Below are positions 53,536 to 63,440 of a stretch of DNA of 64,000 nt, piece after piece. Numbering within the stretch: position 1 is the first letter of the stretch; every line of letters starts with the position of its first letter. Source of the stretch: Candidatus Poribacteria bacterium (lineage in GTDB: Bacteria; Poribacteria; WGA-4E; WGA-3G). The position numbers and the translations under genes were made by a program. Under the pieces are notes generated by a model, which was not told the DNA's origin, searched no databases, and was given only the letters and a program-made list of their open reading frames with translations. The stretch covers positions 1 through 64,000 of the forward strand of contig PYJD01000023.1 of assembly GCA_003635315.1 (NCBI GenBank), written 5' to 3'.

Positions 53536-53912
53536 TAAATTCCACATAATTAAACCGATATATCAATAATACTTACAATACTACGAAAATGTGACGACAC
53601 GCTGTATATTAACTTGTACCTAACAATCTATCTTGTCGGTTATCTACACAATTAGTAAAAACTCTCGTTGTTTATTTCCTACTGTATTCACTATTTCTAT
53701 AACAATAATTTACCGCACTAACGTATTTGAATTCCATATCTTTCATTCTTACAATTAATCCAAATTTCTTTAATTGTATTCTCAATGGTCATATATTCAG
53801 TTGATTCATCGCATTGGAGTTGAGTGTATAATCACATCTAAAATTTACCAAAAATGACTGGTTTAGTTTCGTCATCTACTGTTATTAAACAGACTGTAAT
53901 GGGTGCTTATTT
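53536..53912. other. Intergenic region without recognisable features
   Basis: This 377-nt AT-rich gap lies between the PAP2 gene and the first WD40 gene. I see no gene, clear hairpin or copy of the window's repeat families. Confidence 0.5.
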
Positions 53913-55811
53913 ATGTATAGAAACTATTTTACATTTCTTATATTCATAGCTATTCTCATACTTTGTCTACAGAATATATACGCACAACAAGAAAATCAAA
54001 GATTCTTGTTACCATCAGATGCTGTAAAACGGATAGGAAAAGGATTCCTATATGACCTTGAATTCTCACCTGACGGATCCAAACTTGCTGTTGCAACGAC
54101 TTTAGGTATTTGGATCTATGATACTGCTAATGGAAATGAATTAAATCTCTTAACTGGTCATACTCAAAGTGTAATTTCAGTTTGTTTTAATTCTGATGGA
54201 AGAATACTTGCAAGTAGTAGTTACGATGATACGATACGAATATGGGATATGAATACTGGGAAATTCATTAGAAAACTATCTGGTCACAGAAGTAATGTCT
54301 ATACTGTGGCATTTAGTCCTGATGATCGTATCATTGTGAGTGGCAGTAGGGATGAGATGATAAAATTTTGGGATATCGAAACCGGGAATTTAGATAAAAC
54401 TATAGTAGGACATGTAGATGGAGTCTATGGACTTAGTTATTCACCAGACGGAGATATACTGGCAAGCTTTGGCGTTGACGAGAGGATAAATCTTTGGAAT
54501 ACAGAAACTGGAGAATTTATCAATACGCTCATTCCAAATTATCAACCAATCTTAGTCGGATCTGCTAAAATTGAAGCCATTACATTCTCTCCAGACAATA
54601 CTACACTTCTATCTGTAAATACGAATGGTACAATTCGAGAGTGGGACGTAAATAAGCTAAAAATAATTAACACATTTGAAACAATTCAGAGTGAGGTATA
54701 TGCAGTCAAATTTAGTCCTGATGGAAAAACACTCGCAATAAATGGTCCTATCAATAATGAAAACGTAATTCAAATTTGGGATATATCCACAGGAAATCAG
54801 ATAGCAACTCTCAATGGACACATTGATAGAGTGGCATCATTAGAATATTCGTCTGATGGAAATTCTTTAGCCAGTTATAGTTATGATAATAGTGTACAAA
54901 TTTGGGATGTAAAGACTGGAACCCAAACACAAACTATAACAGGACACAATAATGGAATTATTCGATCTATCATATATGCTTCGGATGGAAACACTGTAGC
55001 ATCTTTTAATCATAGAGGAATTATGCAGGTATGGGATGCAAGAACATATAAGATGATAAGTAGTACAAAAGTAAATTTCAGATCGTTTAGGTGTGTCGAC
55101 TTTTCCCCAGATGGCTTAACATATGCTTTTGGCCATAATAATGGAATGATAGAAATTACCAATCGGACATCCAATGAAGAAACTCATACAATTAAGAACG
55201 CACATACCACTGTTGTATCTTCTGTAGCATTTAGTGATAAGGGAAGTATACTCGCGAGTGGTGGTTACGACAGGATGGTGCGTTTATGGGATGTTTCTAC
55301 AGGCAGACTTATAGATACATTAGCTGGTCATGAATATACAGTCCTAAAAGTAGAATTTTCACCGACAAGAGATATTCTGGTTAGTGGCGGTAGTGATGGT
55401 ACAATATATTATTGGGATGTAAATACTGGAAACCCTATCAGAACAATAGCTGCTCACACTGATCGTATTGAGAATCTCTCATTTTCAAAAACAGGAGATA
55501 TACTTGTAAGTTCTGCCGCTGATGATAGTATCTGTTTATGGGATGTATCTACCGGAAGTTTATTGAAAACTATTACCCCAAATAGGAACATATATTCAGT
55601 AGAGATTGCACCTGATGGAAACACTTTAGCAAGTTCACATCTACGAGAGGTTCGTCTGTGGAATGTTTCAACAGGTAAACTCATAAATAGGGTTACAGGA
55701 CATAGTAGTGCTATTTACAGTTTAGCATTTTCTCCTGATGGGAATACACTGATAAGTAGCAGTCAAGATCATACGATGATTGTTCGCAAAATAAAACCTT
55801 CAAACAATTGA
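53913..55811 (+). CDS. Secreted WD40 protein, paralogue 1 (14 blades)
   Basis: The 632-residue protein has a signal peptide (ending near Tyr-Ala-Gln). A conserved head Ala-Val-Lys-Arg-Ile-Gly-Lys-Gly and Leu-Ala-Val-Ala-Thr follows, then 14 WD-type units, counted by their Trp-Asp or equivalent closing strands (such as Ile-Arg-Ile-Trp-Asp-Met-Asn-Thr-Gly). Most units have Phe-Ser-Pro-Asp-Gly and Leu-Ala-Ser-Gly-Gly. Fourteen units fit two seven-bladed propellers. No enzyme domain is attached, so it should be an extracytoplasmic binding scaffold. The ribosome site is weak. A paralogue follows after 97 nt. Confidence 0.9.
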   Translation: MYRNYFTFLIFIAILILCLQNIYAQQENQRFLLPSDAVKRIGKGFLYDLEFSPDGSKLAVATTLGIWIYDTANGNELNLLTGHTQSVISVCFNSDGRILASSSYDDTIRIWDMNTGKFIRKLSGHRSNVYTVAFSPDDRIIVSGSRDEMIKFWDIETGNLDKTIVGHVDGVYGLSYSPDGDILASFGVDERINLWNTETGEFINTLIPNYQPILVGSAKIEAITFSPDNTTLLSVNTNGTIREWDVNKLKIINTFETIQSEVYAVKFSPDGKTLAINGPINNENVIQIWDISTGNQIATLNGHIDRVASLEYSSDGNSLASYSYDNSVQIWDVKTGTQTQTITGHNNGIIRSIIYASDGNTVASFNHRGIMQVWDARTYKMISSTKVNFRSFRCVDFSPDGLTYAFGHNNGMIEITNRTSNEETHTIKNAHTTVVSSVAFSDKGSILASGGYDRMVRLWDVSTGRLIDTLAGHEYTVLKVEFSPTRDILVSGGSDGTIYYWDVNTGNPIRTIAAHTDRIENLSFSKTGDILVSSAADDSICLWDVSTGSLLKTITPNRNIYSVEIAPDGNTLASSHLREVRLWNVSTGKLINRVTGHSSAIYSLAFSPDGNTLISSSQDHTMIVRKIKPSNN

Positions 55812-55908
55812 ACCGTCAACTTCACAGCAGTAGAAATAGAGATAATACTGATTTAACAAATACAGAAAATGGGAATTAAATTCTATAAGAACAATAAGAC
55901 AACTATCT

Positions 55909-57813
55909 ATGAAATATCAAAATTACCTGTATTTTACAATCCTTCTATTCTGTTTAAGTCTATTCATAAATGAAACACATAGTCAATTAGATCCCCAATT
56001 AAGCCTTCCTGATGGAGCAACTGCCCGTATTGGAAATGGACAGGTATATGATATGAAGTATTTCCCCGATGGCACGAAACTGGCTGTTGGTAGTAGTATT
56101 GGTATTTGGGTATATGATGCTCATACGGGAAAACCCCTTGACCTGCTGAGAGGACATACCGGTCCTGTAAATACTATTGTGTTTAGTCCAGATAACAATA
56201 CAATTGCTTCTGCAAGTGATGATAATACCGTAAGGTTATGGGACGCACATACTGGACAACAGTCCGAAATTATTTTTCAACATCCTGATGATGTTAATAC
56301 AGTTGCATTCAGCATGGATGGATTAAGACTCGCTACCGGTGGGGATGATAATCGTGTCAGATTATGGGATAGACACTCTGGAGAACTCATTTCTGTCCAA
56401 GATGGACATATTAGAGATATTAATACTGTGATTTTCTCTCCTGATGGGGAATTACTCGTGAGTCAAGCAGCACAGAGTGATACATTCATTCGTAGTTGGG
56501 ATGCAATAACCGGAGAATTCCTATCCGCAATTTACGAGAATGCTTGGATAGAAGCAATTGATTTTTCTTCAAATGGGATTCTTTTGGTTAGCGCAACAAG
56601 ATCGGGAGAAGTAAATCTATGGGATGTTAAATCATCTCTCCTTCTAACTACATGCGATATGAAGGATTTTGGAAATGTAGTTGTCAATAGTGTAGAGTTC
56701 TCTCCTGATGGGAAAACAGTTGCTGGTGGTGTGTATGGAGAAGCTTTGTGTATTTGGGATGTCTCCACTGGTGAAATACAAAAGAAAATCAATCCTATTG
56801 ACTCTGTAACAGCTTTTACATTCTCTCCAAATGGTAAGAGCATAGCAATTGCTATGGAAGAAGGTCTCATACAATTTTGGGATGTGAACACCAAAACTCT
56901 TAATAAGACCATTCTTGGACACACATCAAGCATTACATCAGTTGTTTGTTCTCCTATTAATAACACGCTGGCATGTGGACACAGTCTATATATGAACTTC
57001 TATGATTTTGAAACAGGAAGACACCGTAAGACAATCAGTGGTCCTAATTCTACACTTAATTCAGTTGCGTATTCACCTGATGGGAAGATCATGGCAAGTG
57101 GTGGTTATTCAAATTATGTGCGATTATGGAATGTTGAATCTGGTAGATTCCTCGGGTCATTTAGAGGACATACTCGCGATGTAAGTGCTGTTGCTTTTTC
57201 TCCTGATGGAAATATACTCGCAAGTGCAAGTGATGATAGAACTGTAAAACTTTGGGAAATACGTTCTGGAGAACTCATTATAATTGGTGATGAATTAAAC
57301 GATTTAAAGGGACATACAGATTTTGTCTCTTGTGTTACTTTTTCTCCTGATGGAAAAACGCTTGCAAGTGGAGGTGAAGATAGTACAATCAGATTATGGG
57401 AGGTAAGCACTGGTAGACTCATAGATACTCTTGTTGGACATCCAGGGGATGTACGAAGTGTAGTGTTTACCCCTGATGGACAGAAAATTGTGAGTGGAAG
57501 TTGGAGTTATGATTGGGATGGTACAGTTTGTTTGTGGGATAGCATAACGGGTGAACTTCTTTCTTCAATGCGGGGAGATATTCCAAATATTGGGGTTGTT
57601 GCTGTTTCTCATGATGGCTCTACGGTTTTTTATGGGAATGATGATACAATTGTCATTTTGGATATGTTTAATGGTGAAATATTAAATACAATTAAGGGAC
57701 ATACAGATGTAATTAACAGTTTGGCTTTTTCAAACAATGGTCTGAATCTGGCAAGTGGCTGTAATGATGGCACAATTCTAATTTGGGACTTATCACATTT
57801 CCTACTACGGTAG
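55909..57813 (+). CDS. Secreted WD40 protein, paralogue 2 (14 blades)
   Basis: The 634-residue protein repeats the design of its neighbour: signal peptide (ending near Thr-His-Ser), Ala-Thr-Ala-Arg-Ile-Gly-Asn-Gly head, and 14 countable WD units. Several blades are canonical (Val-Lys-Leu-Trp-Glu, Ile-Arg-Leu-Trp-Glu), while one closes on Tyr-Asp and one on Leu-Asp. The stop codon TAG lies inside a dispersed repeat (CGGTAGGTACGGTTTG), so the present 3' end may have been set by a repeat insertion. Confidence 0.9.
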   Translation: MKYQNYLYFTILLFCLSLFINETHSQLDPQLSLPDGATARIGNGQVYDMKYFPDGTKLAVGSSIGIWVYDAHTGKPLDLLRGHTGPVNTIVFSPDNNTIASASDDNTVRLWDAHTGQQSEIIFQHPDDVNTVAFSMDGLRLATGGDDNRVRLWDRHSGELISVQDGHIRDINTVIFSPDGELLVSQAAQSDTFIRSWDAITGEFLSAIYENAWIEAIDFSSNGILLVSATRSGEVNLWDVKSSLLLTTCDMKDFGNVVVNSVEFSPDGKTVAGGVYGEALCIWDVSTGEIQKKINPIDSVTAFTFSPNGKSIAIAMEEGLIQFWDVNTKTLNKTILGHTSSITSVVCSPINNTLACGHSLYMNFYDFETGRHRKTISGPNSTLNSVAYSPDGKIMASGGYSNYVRLWNVESGRFLGSFRGHTRDVSAVAFSPDGNILASASDDRTVKLWEIRSGELIIIGDELNDLKGHTDFVSCVTFSPDGKTLASGGEDSTIRLWEVSTGRLIDTLVGHPGDVRSVVFTPDGQKIVSGSWSYDWDGTVCLWDSITGELLSSMRGDIPNIGVVAVSHDGSTVFYGNDDTIVILDMFNGEILNTIKGHTDVINSLAFSNNGLNLASGCNDGTILIWDLSHFLLR

Positions 57814-57851
57814 GTACGGTTTGAAACCACAGTGAATTCCACATGCGGATT
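57809..57851. repeat. Dispersed repeat overlapping the WD40 paralogue 2 stop codon
   Basis: CGGTAGGTACGGTTTGAAACC and GAATTCCACATGCGGATTC match blocks in the 63-kb cluster and at 17976. The stop codon of the WD40 gene is part of this element. Confidence 0.6.
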
Positions 57852-57936
57852 CACTGAATCTTACATATTATGATGTTGATTGTAAAATTAATTCTAAATT
57901 CTACTATAAAAAAATAAATAACAATCGGAGATAAAA

Positions 57937-58671
57937 ATGAAAATTCTATACTTCATCACATTCCTAATTGTAATGCTGAATATGGTATGTGGGAGCGATA
58001 ATAGAAACAACAATATTAATCAAAACAACAATCAAAATGTTGACAATAAACCTAAAGAACTTCCGGCAGTGAAGGTACAAGTTCCCCCAGTTATAGATGG
58101 AGAATTAACTGACCCCGCATGGAGAGATGCACCACAAGGTACAAATTTCTTTAATAGAAACGCTGGAAATATACAGGCGAAGGATCAAACAACCATAATG
58201 ATGGTTTACACTGATGAAGCTATATATGTTGCATGGTATCTTTTCGATGAGATTCCAGAGGAAATCGCAGCAAATGTTGAGCAAGACCAAATTCGCCCAT
58301 TCAATGAAGATTGGATCTCCTTTACTTTTGATCCTCTTCACACACATCAATTTAATGACAGGATTTTTTTCATGTCCAACCCAAACGGAATCAAATTTGT
58401 TAGTCACCCACCTTTTGGGGTGCCTATGCAGGAAGTAGCAGAACTTTGGAATGTTGAGGCATCCATTGTCGCAGATGGTTGGATTGTTGAAATGGAAATT
58501 CCGTGGACTATGGTGCCTTATCCCAAAACAGATAAACCAATTACCATGGGGATAAACTTCGATAGAGGACATCATAGAACTGGAGCAAATACCTGGTGGT
58601 CAAAGGTCGAATTCAGAGAAGATGGTAGAAATGACGGACACTGGGTAAATGTCCTCCCTCCACAAGAATGA
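57937..58671 (+). CDS. CBM9-like carbohydrate-binding domain protein, exported
   Basis: The 244-residue product has a hydrophobic N-terminus with a Cys at residue 19 in a weak lipobox (Asn-Met-Val-Cys), then an Asn-rich linker and a single domain like the carbohydrate-binding family 9 group. The domain shows Pro-Pro-Val-Ile-Asp-Gly-Glu-Leu-Thr-Asp-Pro-Ala-Trp, Asp-Glu-Ala-Ile-Tyr-Val-Ala-Trp, Trp-Ile-Val-Glu-Met-Glu-Ile-Pro-Trp and a final Trp-Val-Asn-Val-Leu-Pro-Pro. CBM9 domains hold sugar chain ends. It sits between two WD40 paralogues and may act with them at the cell surface. CGGAG precedes the ATG. Confidence 0.85.
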   Translation: MKILYFITFLIVMLNMVCGSDNRNNNINQNNNQNVDNKPKELPAVKVQVPPVIDGELTDPAWRDAPQGTNFFNRNAGNIQAKDQTTIMMVYTDEAIYVAWYLFDEIPEEIAANVEQDQIRPFNEDWISFTFDPLHTHQFNDRIFFMSNPNGIKFVSHPPFGVPMQEVAELWNVEASIVADGWIVEMEIPWTMVPYPKTDKPITMGINFDRGHHRTGANTWWSKVEFREDGRNDGHWVNVLPPQE

Positions 58672-58742
58672 TCATATCTTCACAATAAAATGTAAGTATA
58701 AAGTAAACTGCAGCAAGAGTACATATCAATGATGCATTAGTT

Positions 58743-58813
58743 ATACCATTTCTAATTGATTATATGCCATTATATCAAATTCTTCTTTGTAGGAGGGAAC
58801 TCCGATTCCCGAT
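58743..58813. repeat. Composite remnant: MITE end plus half of the palindromic repeat
   Basis: ATACCATTTCT (58743-58753) is the left MITE end, and TTGTAGGAGGGAACTCCGAT (from 58787) is one arm of the 68-bp palindromic repeat. Neither has its partner arm, so this looks like decayed or nested copies. Confidence 0.5.
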
Positions 58814-58919
58814 CTTCTTTACAACAGTTAATGGGAAAACTATTATTGCAAATAGTATGAGACCGATTAAAACAATGATTAACAATCAAAAGTCCTGTAA
58901 ATAATATCGAGCAGTCTTG

Positions 58920-60746
58920 ATGAAAGGAATTTGTAGGAAAACATATACCTCACTAACCATATTAATATTAACCATTTCAACTGCATATACATACAATGGT
59001 ATTGAAGGTTATATTCCAGATGGTGCCATACAACGCTTTGGAAAAGGATATTCATTTGATATCGACTATTCTCCCGATGGGTCTCTTCTTGCAGTAGCAA
59101 GTACGATCGGTATATGGCTATATGATGTGAAAACAAGAAAAGAGATAAAATTTCTAACAGGACATACACATTTTATAAATTCAATTGTATTTAGTCCAAA
59201 TGGTAAAAATCTTGCCAGTGGTAGTAGTGGTGGTACTATATTAGTTTGGAATGTGGAAGAAGGTGAAGTTATTACGACATTAAAAGGACACACTGATGAG
59301 GTGTATTCCTTGGCTTTCAGTCCTGATGGGAACATGTTAGTAAGTGGGAGTGAGGATGAGTTAATCAAAATATGGAATCTAAAAGACAGTAAAGCACCAA
59401 TTACAATTCCAGGACATATTGATGGAGTTACATATATTGCTATCTCTCCAGATGGGAATCTGTTAGCAAGTTCAGGTAGGTCTGTTCATCGTATTTCATT
59501 ATGGAATTTGAAGAATGGGAAATTCCATAAATTTCTCTCAGGACACAAAAAAGATATTAACTCGATTGCCTTTACGTCTGATGGAACTACGCTTGTGAGC
59601 GGTAGTGACGATGGAACTATTCGTTTTTGGAATACTAAAGAGGGAAATCAGTTGAAGACTTACGAAGGGATCTTAGCAATTTTATCACCTGATGGAAATA
59701 GATTCGCAAGTTACACAAGTGACGGTATTGTAAGAATCTGGGATATTCAATCTGGTAATCTATTATGTTCAACAAAACCTGCCACCGAAAATGTCTATGA
59801 TATGACGTTCTCACATGATGGTCGCACAATTACAGCAAATACAGGATTGGAATTACATTTTTGGAATGTTGAAACCGGACACCTCATTGATACTATTATC
59901 GGTTATTCCCAAGGAATTGATTCCTTAAAATATACACATAACGGACAAACTCTTGTGAGTGTTGATGACTATATTAAAATTTGGGATCTTACAAATTCCA
60001 AACTACAGAAAAGCCTTTCCTTACAAGAATCCATTTCCTCTATTTCGTTAGTACCAGATAATGACACAATTGCAATAGGAGATTATGACAATCTAATTTA
60101 CCTATGGGATATGAATACTGACATGAATAAAGTCATTCTTAAAGGACATAAGGCAGGGATTGCATCAGTAGCTTTCAGTCCTGATGGAAAAAAACTGGCA
60201 AGTTCCAGTTGGGATGATTCAATTCGTTTATGGGATTCTATCACAGGTGAACACATTACTACTGTCACCGAAGAAGCTTTTAGTAGTAGAAATATAGATT
60301 TCTCAAAGGATGGAAACAGTCTGGTATTTATAGATAGAAATAGTAGTATAATTTTTTGGAATTTAGATACTTTGAATATAGAAAAAGATATAGATTTAGA
60401 TTCTAATTACCCCTACTCTATGGCTCTTTCTCCCGATGGTAAAATAATTGCTGTTGGCTATGATAATGAAGAAATACATCTATTTGATGTATCAACGGAA
60501 GAAGTAGTAAGAACAATCCAGACAGTTGGACGTACGGATAAGCTTGATTTTTCTCCTGATGGACAGACACTCGCAGGATGTGGTAGTGAAGTATATTTAT
60601 GGGATGTGAATACAGGTAAATTAATTGACACACTAACAGGACATACTAATCAAGTCTTCACAATAGCCTTTTCACCTGATGGAAAAACACTCGCAAGTGG
60701 GGGTTGGGATAGCACAATTATCATTTGGGAAATCAAATTCAAATAA
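58920..60746 (+). CDS. Secreted WD40 protein, paralogue 3 (14 blades)
   Basis: A TTG directly precedes the ATG at 58920, which I take as the start (608 residues). The signal peptide ends near Ala-Tyr-Thr. The same head (Ala-Ile-Gln-Arg-Phe-Gly-Lys-Gly, Leu-Ala-Val-Ala-Ser-Thr-Ile-Gly-Ile-Trp) and 14 WD-like units follow, though the middle ones are more diverged (closing on Phe-Trp-Asn or Leu-Phe-Asp). The last unit is complete, so this is a full member of the set. The trypsin-TPR gene starts 41 nt after it and may be co-transcribed. Confidence 0.9.
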   Translation: MKGICRKTYTSLTILILTISTAYTYNGIEGYIPDGAIQRFGKGYSFDIDYSPDGSLLAVASTIGIWLYDVKTRKEIKFLTGHTHFINSIVFSPNGKNLASGSSGGTILVWNVEEGEVITTLKGHTDEVYSLAFSPDGNMLVSGSEDELIKIWNLKDSKAPITIPGHIDGVTYIAISPDGNLLASSGRSVHRISLWNLKNGKFHKFLSGHKKDINSIAFTSDGTTLVSGSDDGTIRFWNTKEGNQLKTYEGILAILSPDGNRFASYTSDGIVRIWDIQSGNLLCSTKPATENVYDMTFSHDGRTITANTGLELHFWNVETGHLIDTIIGYSQGIDSLKYTHNGQTLVSVDDYIKIWDLTNSKLQKSLSLQESISSISLVPDNDTIAIGDYDNLIYLWDMNTDMNKVILKGHKAGIASVAFSPDGKKLASSSWDDSIRLWDSITGEHITTVTEEAFSSRNIDFSKDGNSLVFIDRNSSIIFWNLDTLNIEKDIDLDSNYPYSMALSPDGKIIAVGYDNEEIHLFDVSTEEVVRTIQTVGRTDKLDFSPDGQTLAGCGSEVYLWDVNTGKLIDTLTGHTNQVFTIAFSPDGKTLASGGWDSTIIIWEIKFK

Positions 60747-60787
60747 CACCTACATACTAACAAAAAAGTATTTGAAGGAAACAACTT

Positions 60788-62902
60788 GTGGAAAACGAAA
60801 AAGATAGTTTAACACAACTAACCAGTAAAGATTCCGCAGGCACAACTGTCCTCTTTGAAATGGAATATGAAAACGAGGATTCTATTGCAAAATCCAGAGG
60901 AAGCGGTTTTTTCATCGAATCTGACAAAATTGTGACGAATGTGCATGTTCTGGCAGGCGCTACAAAGACAACCGTAAGACATGTTGACACAAAACGACTT
61001 TACACCATTGAAGGGATTGTAGCCTTTGACGATAAAAACGATTTGGTTATACTAAAAATTGCTGAAGAAGATGAACCATTTTCTCTTGGGGATAGCGATA
61101 CAGTTCGTAAGAGAGACAAAGTATATGTGGTTGGTTACCCTAACGGTAATGAAATCCGTGTTGAGAGAACTATTCACAGCATCATATATAGTAGAAAACG
61201 TATCATGTTTGACAAAGTACTTTCTGAAGGGAATAGTGGAGGTCCCGTGCTAAACGGTAAAGATGAAGTCATAGGGGTATCTGCAGCTGTAAGAATATCA
61301 TCTCAAAAAAACAGACAGAGTAAAGGTACAGCTATTTCCTCTAAAGTCCTTAAACTGCTACTGAACGAGGCAAGACAAGTGGAATCTATTGACGTGTGGC
61401 AGAAACGGCCACATATACAAGCCTATACAATTGCTGATAAGGGAAATGAAAAACGCGAAGAAGGTAAATATAGCGAAGCAATAGAACATTATAATACCGC
61501 CCTCAACCTCAACCCCCATTTAGCTGAAATATACCAGAATCGCGCAGTAGTTAAGATGACGTTAGGAAAATATCATGAGGCATTCACTGATAGACTCACA
61601 AGTATTAGACTTTATCCTGAACAATTTAGTCTTAATGGTTTTGGGGCTTTTCTACAGCAGAAATGGGAGATAATTAAAGTCTATAGTTTGAGTCTCTTTA
61701 TGAGTGTGTTTTGTGGTGTAATTGGCAAGGAAAATTGGTTAATAATCGAGGCTGCTTCAAAGGCAGGTATTGGTCAAGTAAGAGCTGAGCAGGGAAATAT
61801 ACCTGAAGCTCGGAATCTCTACCAATTGGCGATTGATGAAATTACTCAAGCAATCAGACAGAAACCGAAGCGGAGTAGATCCTATAATTCACGAGGTTGG
61901 ATAAGATATCTTTATGGAAAATTTGAAACTGAATATGGAAACCCATCTAAGGCACAAAAACTTTTCAAAGATGCAATAGTCGATGCTGATGAGGCACTTA
62001 AATTAGAATTAATAAAAGAAAAATTACGGTCTGCATACTATCATACGCGAGGTGCTGCAAGAGATAGTCTTGGTGAGTATAGCAAGGCAATAGAAGATTT
62101 TAATGAATCTATACGCTTAAACCCAAAGAAGGCTTTATTATTCCAATACCGGGGTATAACCAAAGACGCTCTCAAGCAATACGAAGATGCTCTCAAAGAT
62201 TTTCAGAAAGCTATCGAATTGAAACCGAAGGAATCTATTAATTACTATCATAGAGGTGTTACAAGTAATAGAATCGGACACTATAATGAGGCTATTGATG
62301 ACCTAAATAATGCTATTCAACTTGATGAGAAAAATGCTGATGCCTACTATCAACGTGGGTTCTCAAACGAAATGCTTGGACAACACGATATGGCAGAAAC
62401 TGACTATAAACAGGTATTGAAAATAAATCCAAATGAACCAACTAAATCTCATAAATTGGGTTTAGCCAAATGTAAAATACGCCAATACGAACAGGCGATT
62501 CACTATTTTGATAAATCAATAAAGCTTGATCCAAAATTTTACAAGGGATATCTATGTCGTGGATGTATGAAACAGACCCTCGGACAAGACCAAGACGCTA
62601 TAATTGATTTTGATATAGTCCTCAAGTCTAATCCTAAGAATGCAACCGCTTACAGAAATCGTGGAGTGGCAAAACGTAAACTCGGGGCGTATGAGGACGC
62701 ACTTGAGGATTTGAATGAAGCTATCCGTCTTAAACCTGATGACGGTAAAGCTTACAACGCACGAGGAAATATATATAAAGAATTACAACTACATTCAAAA
62801 GCAGAATCTGACTATACTAAGGCAAAAGAGCTTAAATCTAAAGGAGAGATCTGTTTTTCAAATAAAGATAAAACCAACGAATCAAATACGAATGCTGAGT
62901 AA
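60788..62902 (+). CDS. Trypsin-like serine protease with tetratricopeptide repeats
   Basis: The 704-residue product starts with GTG after GAAGGAAA. Residues ~35-190 are a chymotrypsin-fold protease with a complete triad: His53 in Thr-Asn-Val-His, Asp85 in Asn-Asp-Leu-Val-Ile-Leu, Ser150 in Gly-Asn-Ser-Gly-Gly-Pro. From ~215 on, TPR units (Asn-Arg-Ala-x-x-Lys, Tyr-x-x-Ala-Ile-x-Asp-x-x-x-Ala-Ile-x-Leu-x-Pro) run to the end, with a hydrophobic stretch near 295-315. No signal peptide is present, so the protease faces the cytoplasm unless the inner hydrophobic segment changes topology. It has no PDZ domain; the TPRs probably choose the substrate. Confidence 0.9.
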   Translation: MENEKDSLTQLTSKDSAGTTVLFEMEYENEDSIAKSRGSGFFIESDKIVTNVHVLAGATKTTVRHVDTKRLYTIEGIVAFDDKNDLVILKIAEEDEPFSLGDSDTVRKRDKVYVVGYPNGNEIRVERTIHSIIYSRKRIMFDKVLSEGNSGGPVLNGKDEVIGVSAAVRISSQKNRQSKGTAISSKVLKLLLNEARQVESIDVWQKRPHIQAYTIADKGNEKREEGKYSEAIEHYNTALNLNPHLAEIYQNRAVVKMTLGKYHEAFTDRLTSIRLYPEQFSLNGFGAFLQQKWEIIKVYSLSLFMSVFCGVIGKENWLIIEAASKAGIGQVRAEQGNIPEARNLYQLAIDEITQAIRQKPKRSRSYNSRGWIRYLYGKFETEYGNPSKAQKLFKDAIVDADEALKLELIKEKLRSAYYHTRGAARDSLGEYSKAIEDFNESIRLNPKKALLFQYRGITKDALKQYEDALKDFQKAIELKPKESINYYHRGVTSNRIGHYNEAIDDLNNAIQLDEKNADAYYQRGFSNEMLGQHDMAETDYKQVLKINPNEPTKSHKLGLAKCKIRQYEQAIHYFDKSIKLDPKFYKGYLCRGCMKQTLGQDQDAIIDFDIVLKSNPKNATAYRNRGVAKRKLGAYEDALEDLNEAIRLKPDDGKAYNARGNIYKELQLHSKAESDYTKAKELKSKGEICFSNKDKTNESNTNAE

Positions 62903-62986
62903 TATCAATTCTATTATTCTACCATTCTGTGTAGGTCGGGTAGAACTACGAAACCCATAAGTGTCAATTTAGCACCTTCCAAAACA

Positions 62987-63092
62987 TGGTAGGTTTGGTT
63001 TGGAACCGAACCATAGGCGACAATTTACGGAATTTCTAATCATATTTGATTGATTTCTACCGTCTTGTAGGTCGGGTAGAGGAACGAAACCC
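62987..63092. repeat. ~105-bp direct repeat, copy 1
   Basis: It begins with GGTAGGTTTGGTTTGGAACC, continues through CAATTTACGG and AATCATATTT, and ends at GTAGGTCGGGTAGAGGAACG and CGAAACCC. Copy 2 at 63252-63353 keeps the same order with scattered mismatches. Confidence 0.8.
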
Positions 63093-63095
63093 ACC

Positions 63096-63163
63096 GAATT
63101 CCATACGCGGATTCGGTGTTGATTTGGACGAATTCCATACGCGGATTCGGCGTTGATTTGGAC
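63096..63163. repeat. 34-bp tandem repeat, two units
   Basis: Units 63096-63129 and 63130-63163 each read GAATTCCATACGCGGATTCG then GTGTTGATTTGGAC or GCGTTGATTTGGAC, differing at a single base. Confidence 0.9.
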
Positions 63164-63251
63164 ATGAGACGCTTATATATACAGGAAATGTTGGACTTCG
63201 TCTACGATTCAACACAACCTACAAGGACATGTAATCACTAAATTGACACCT

Positions 63252-63353
63252 ATGGTTTGGTTTGGAACCGAACCATAGACGTCAATTTACGGATTCTCCA
63301 ATCATATTTAGGCGAATTCTACCTTTTGTAGGTTGGGTTGAGGAACGAAACCC
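63252..63353. repeat. ~100-bp direct repeat, copy 2
   Basis: This is the second copy of the unit at 62987, again with the GGTTTGGTTTGGAACC hairpin at its left end and GAGGAACGAAACCC at its right end. Confidence 0.8.
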
Positions 63354-63440
63354 CAGAGGTGTCAACTTAAGGAGACGCATGAATCATTATGATCTCTTCT
63401 CAATATAGATTGTTATTGGGTTTAACTTCTCCTAAGTCCC

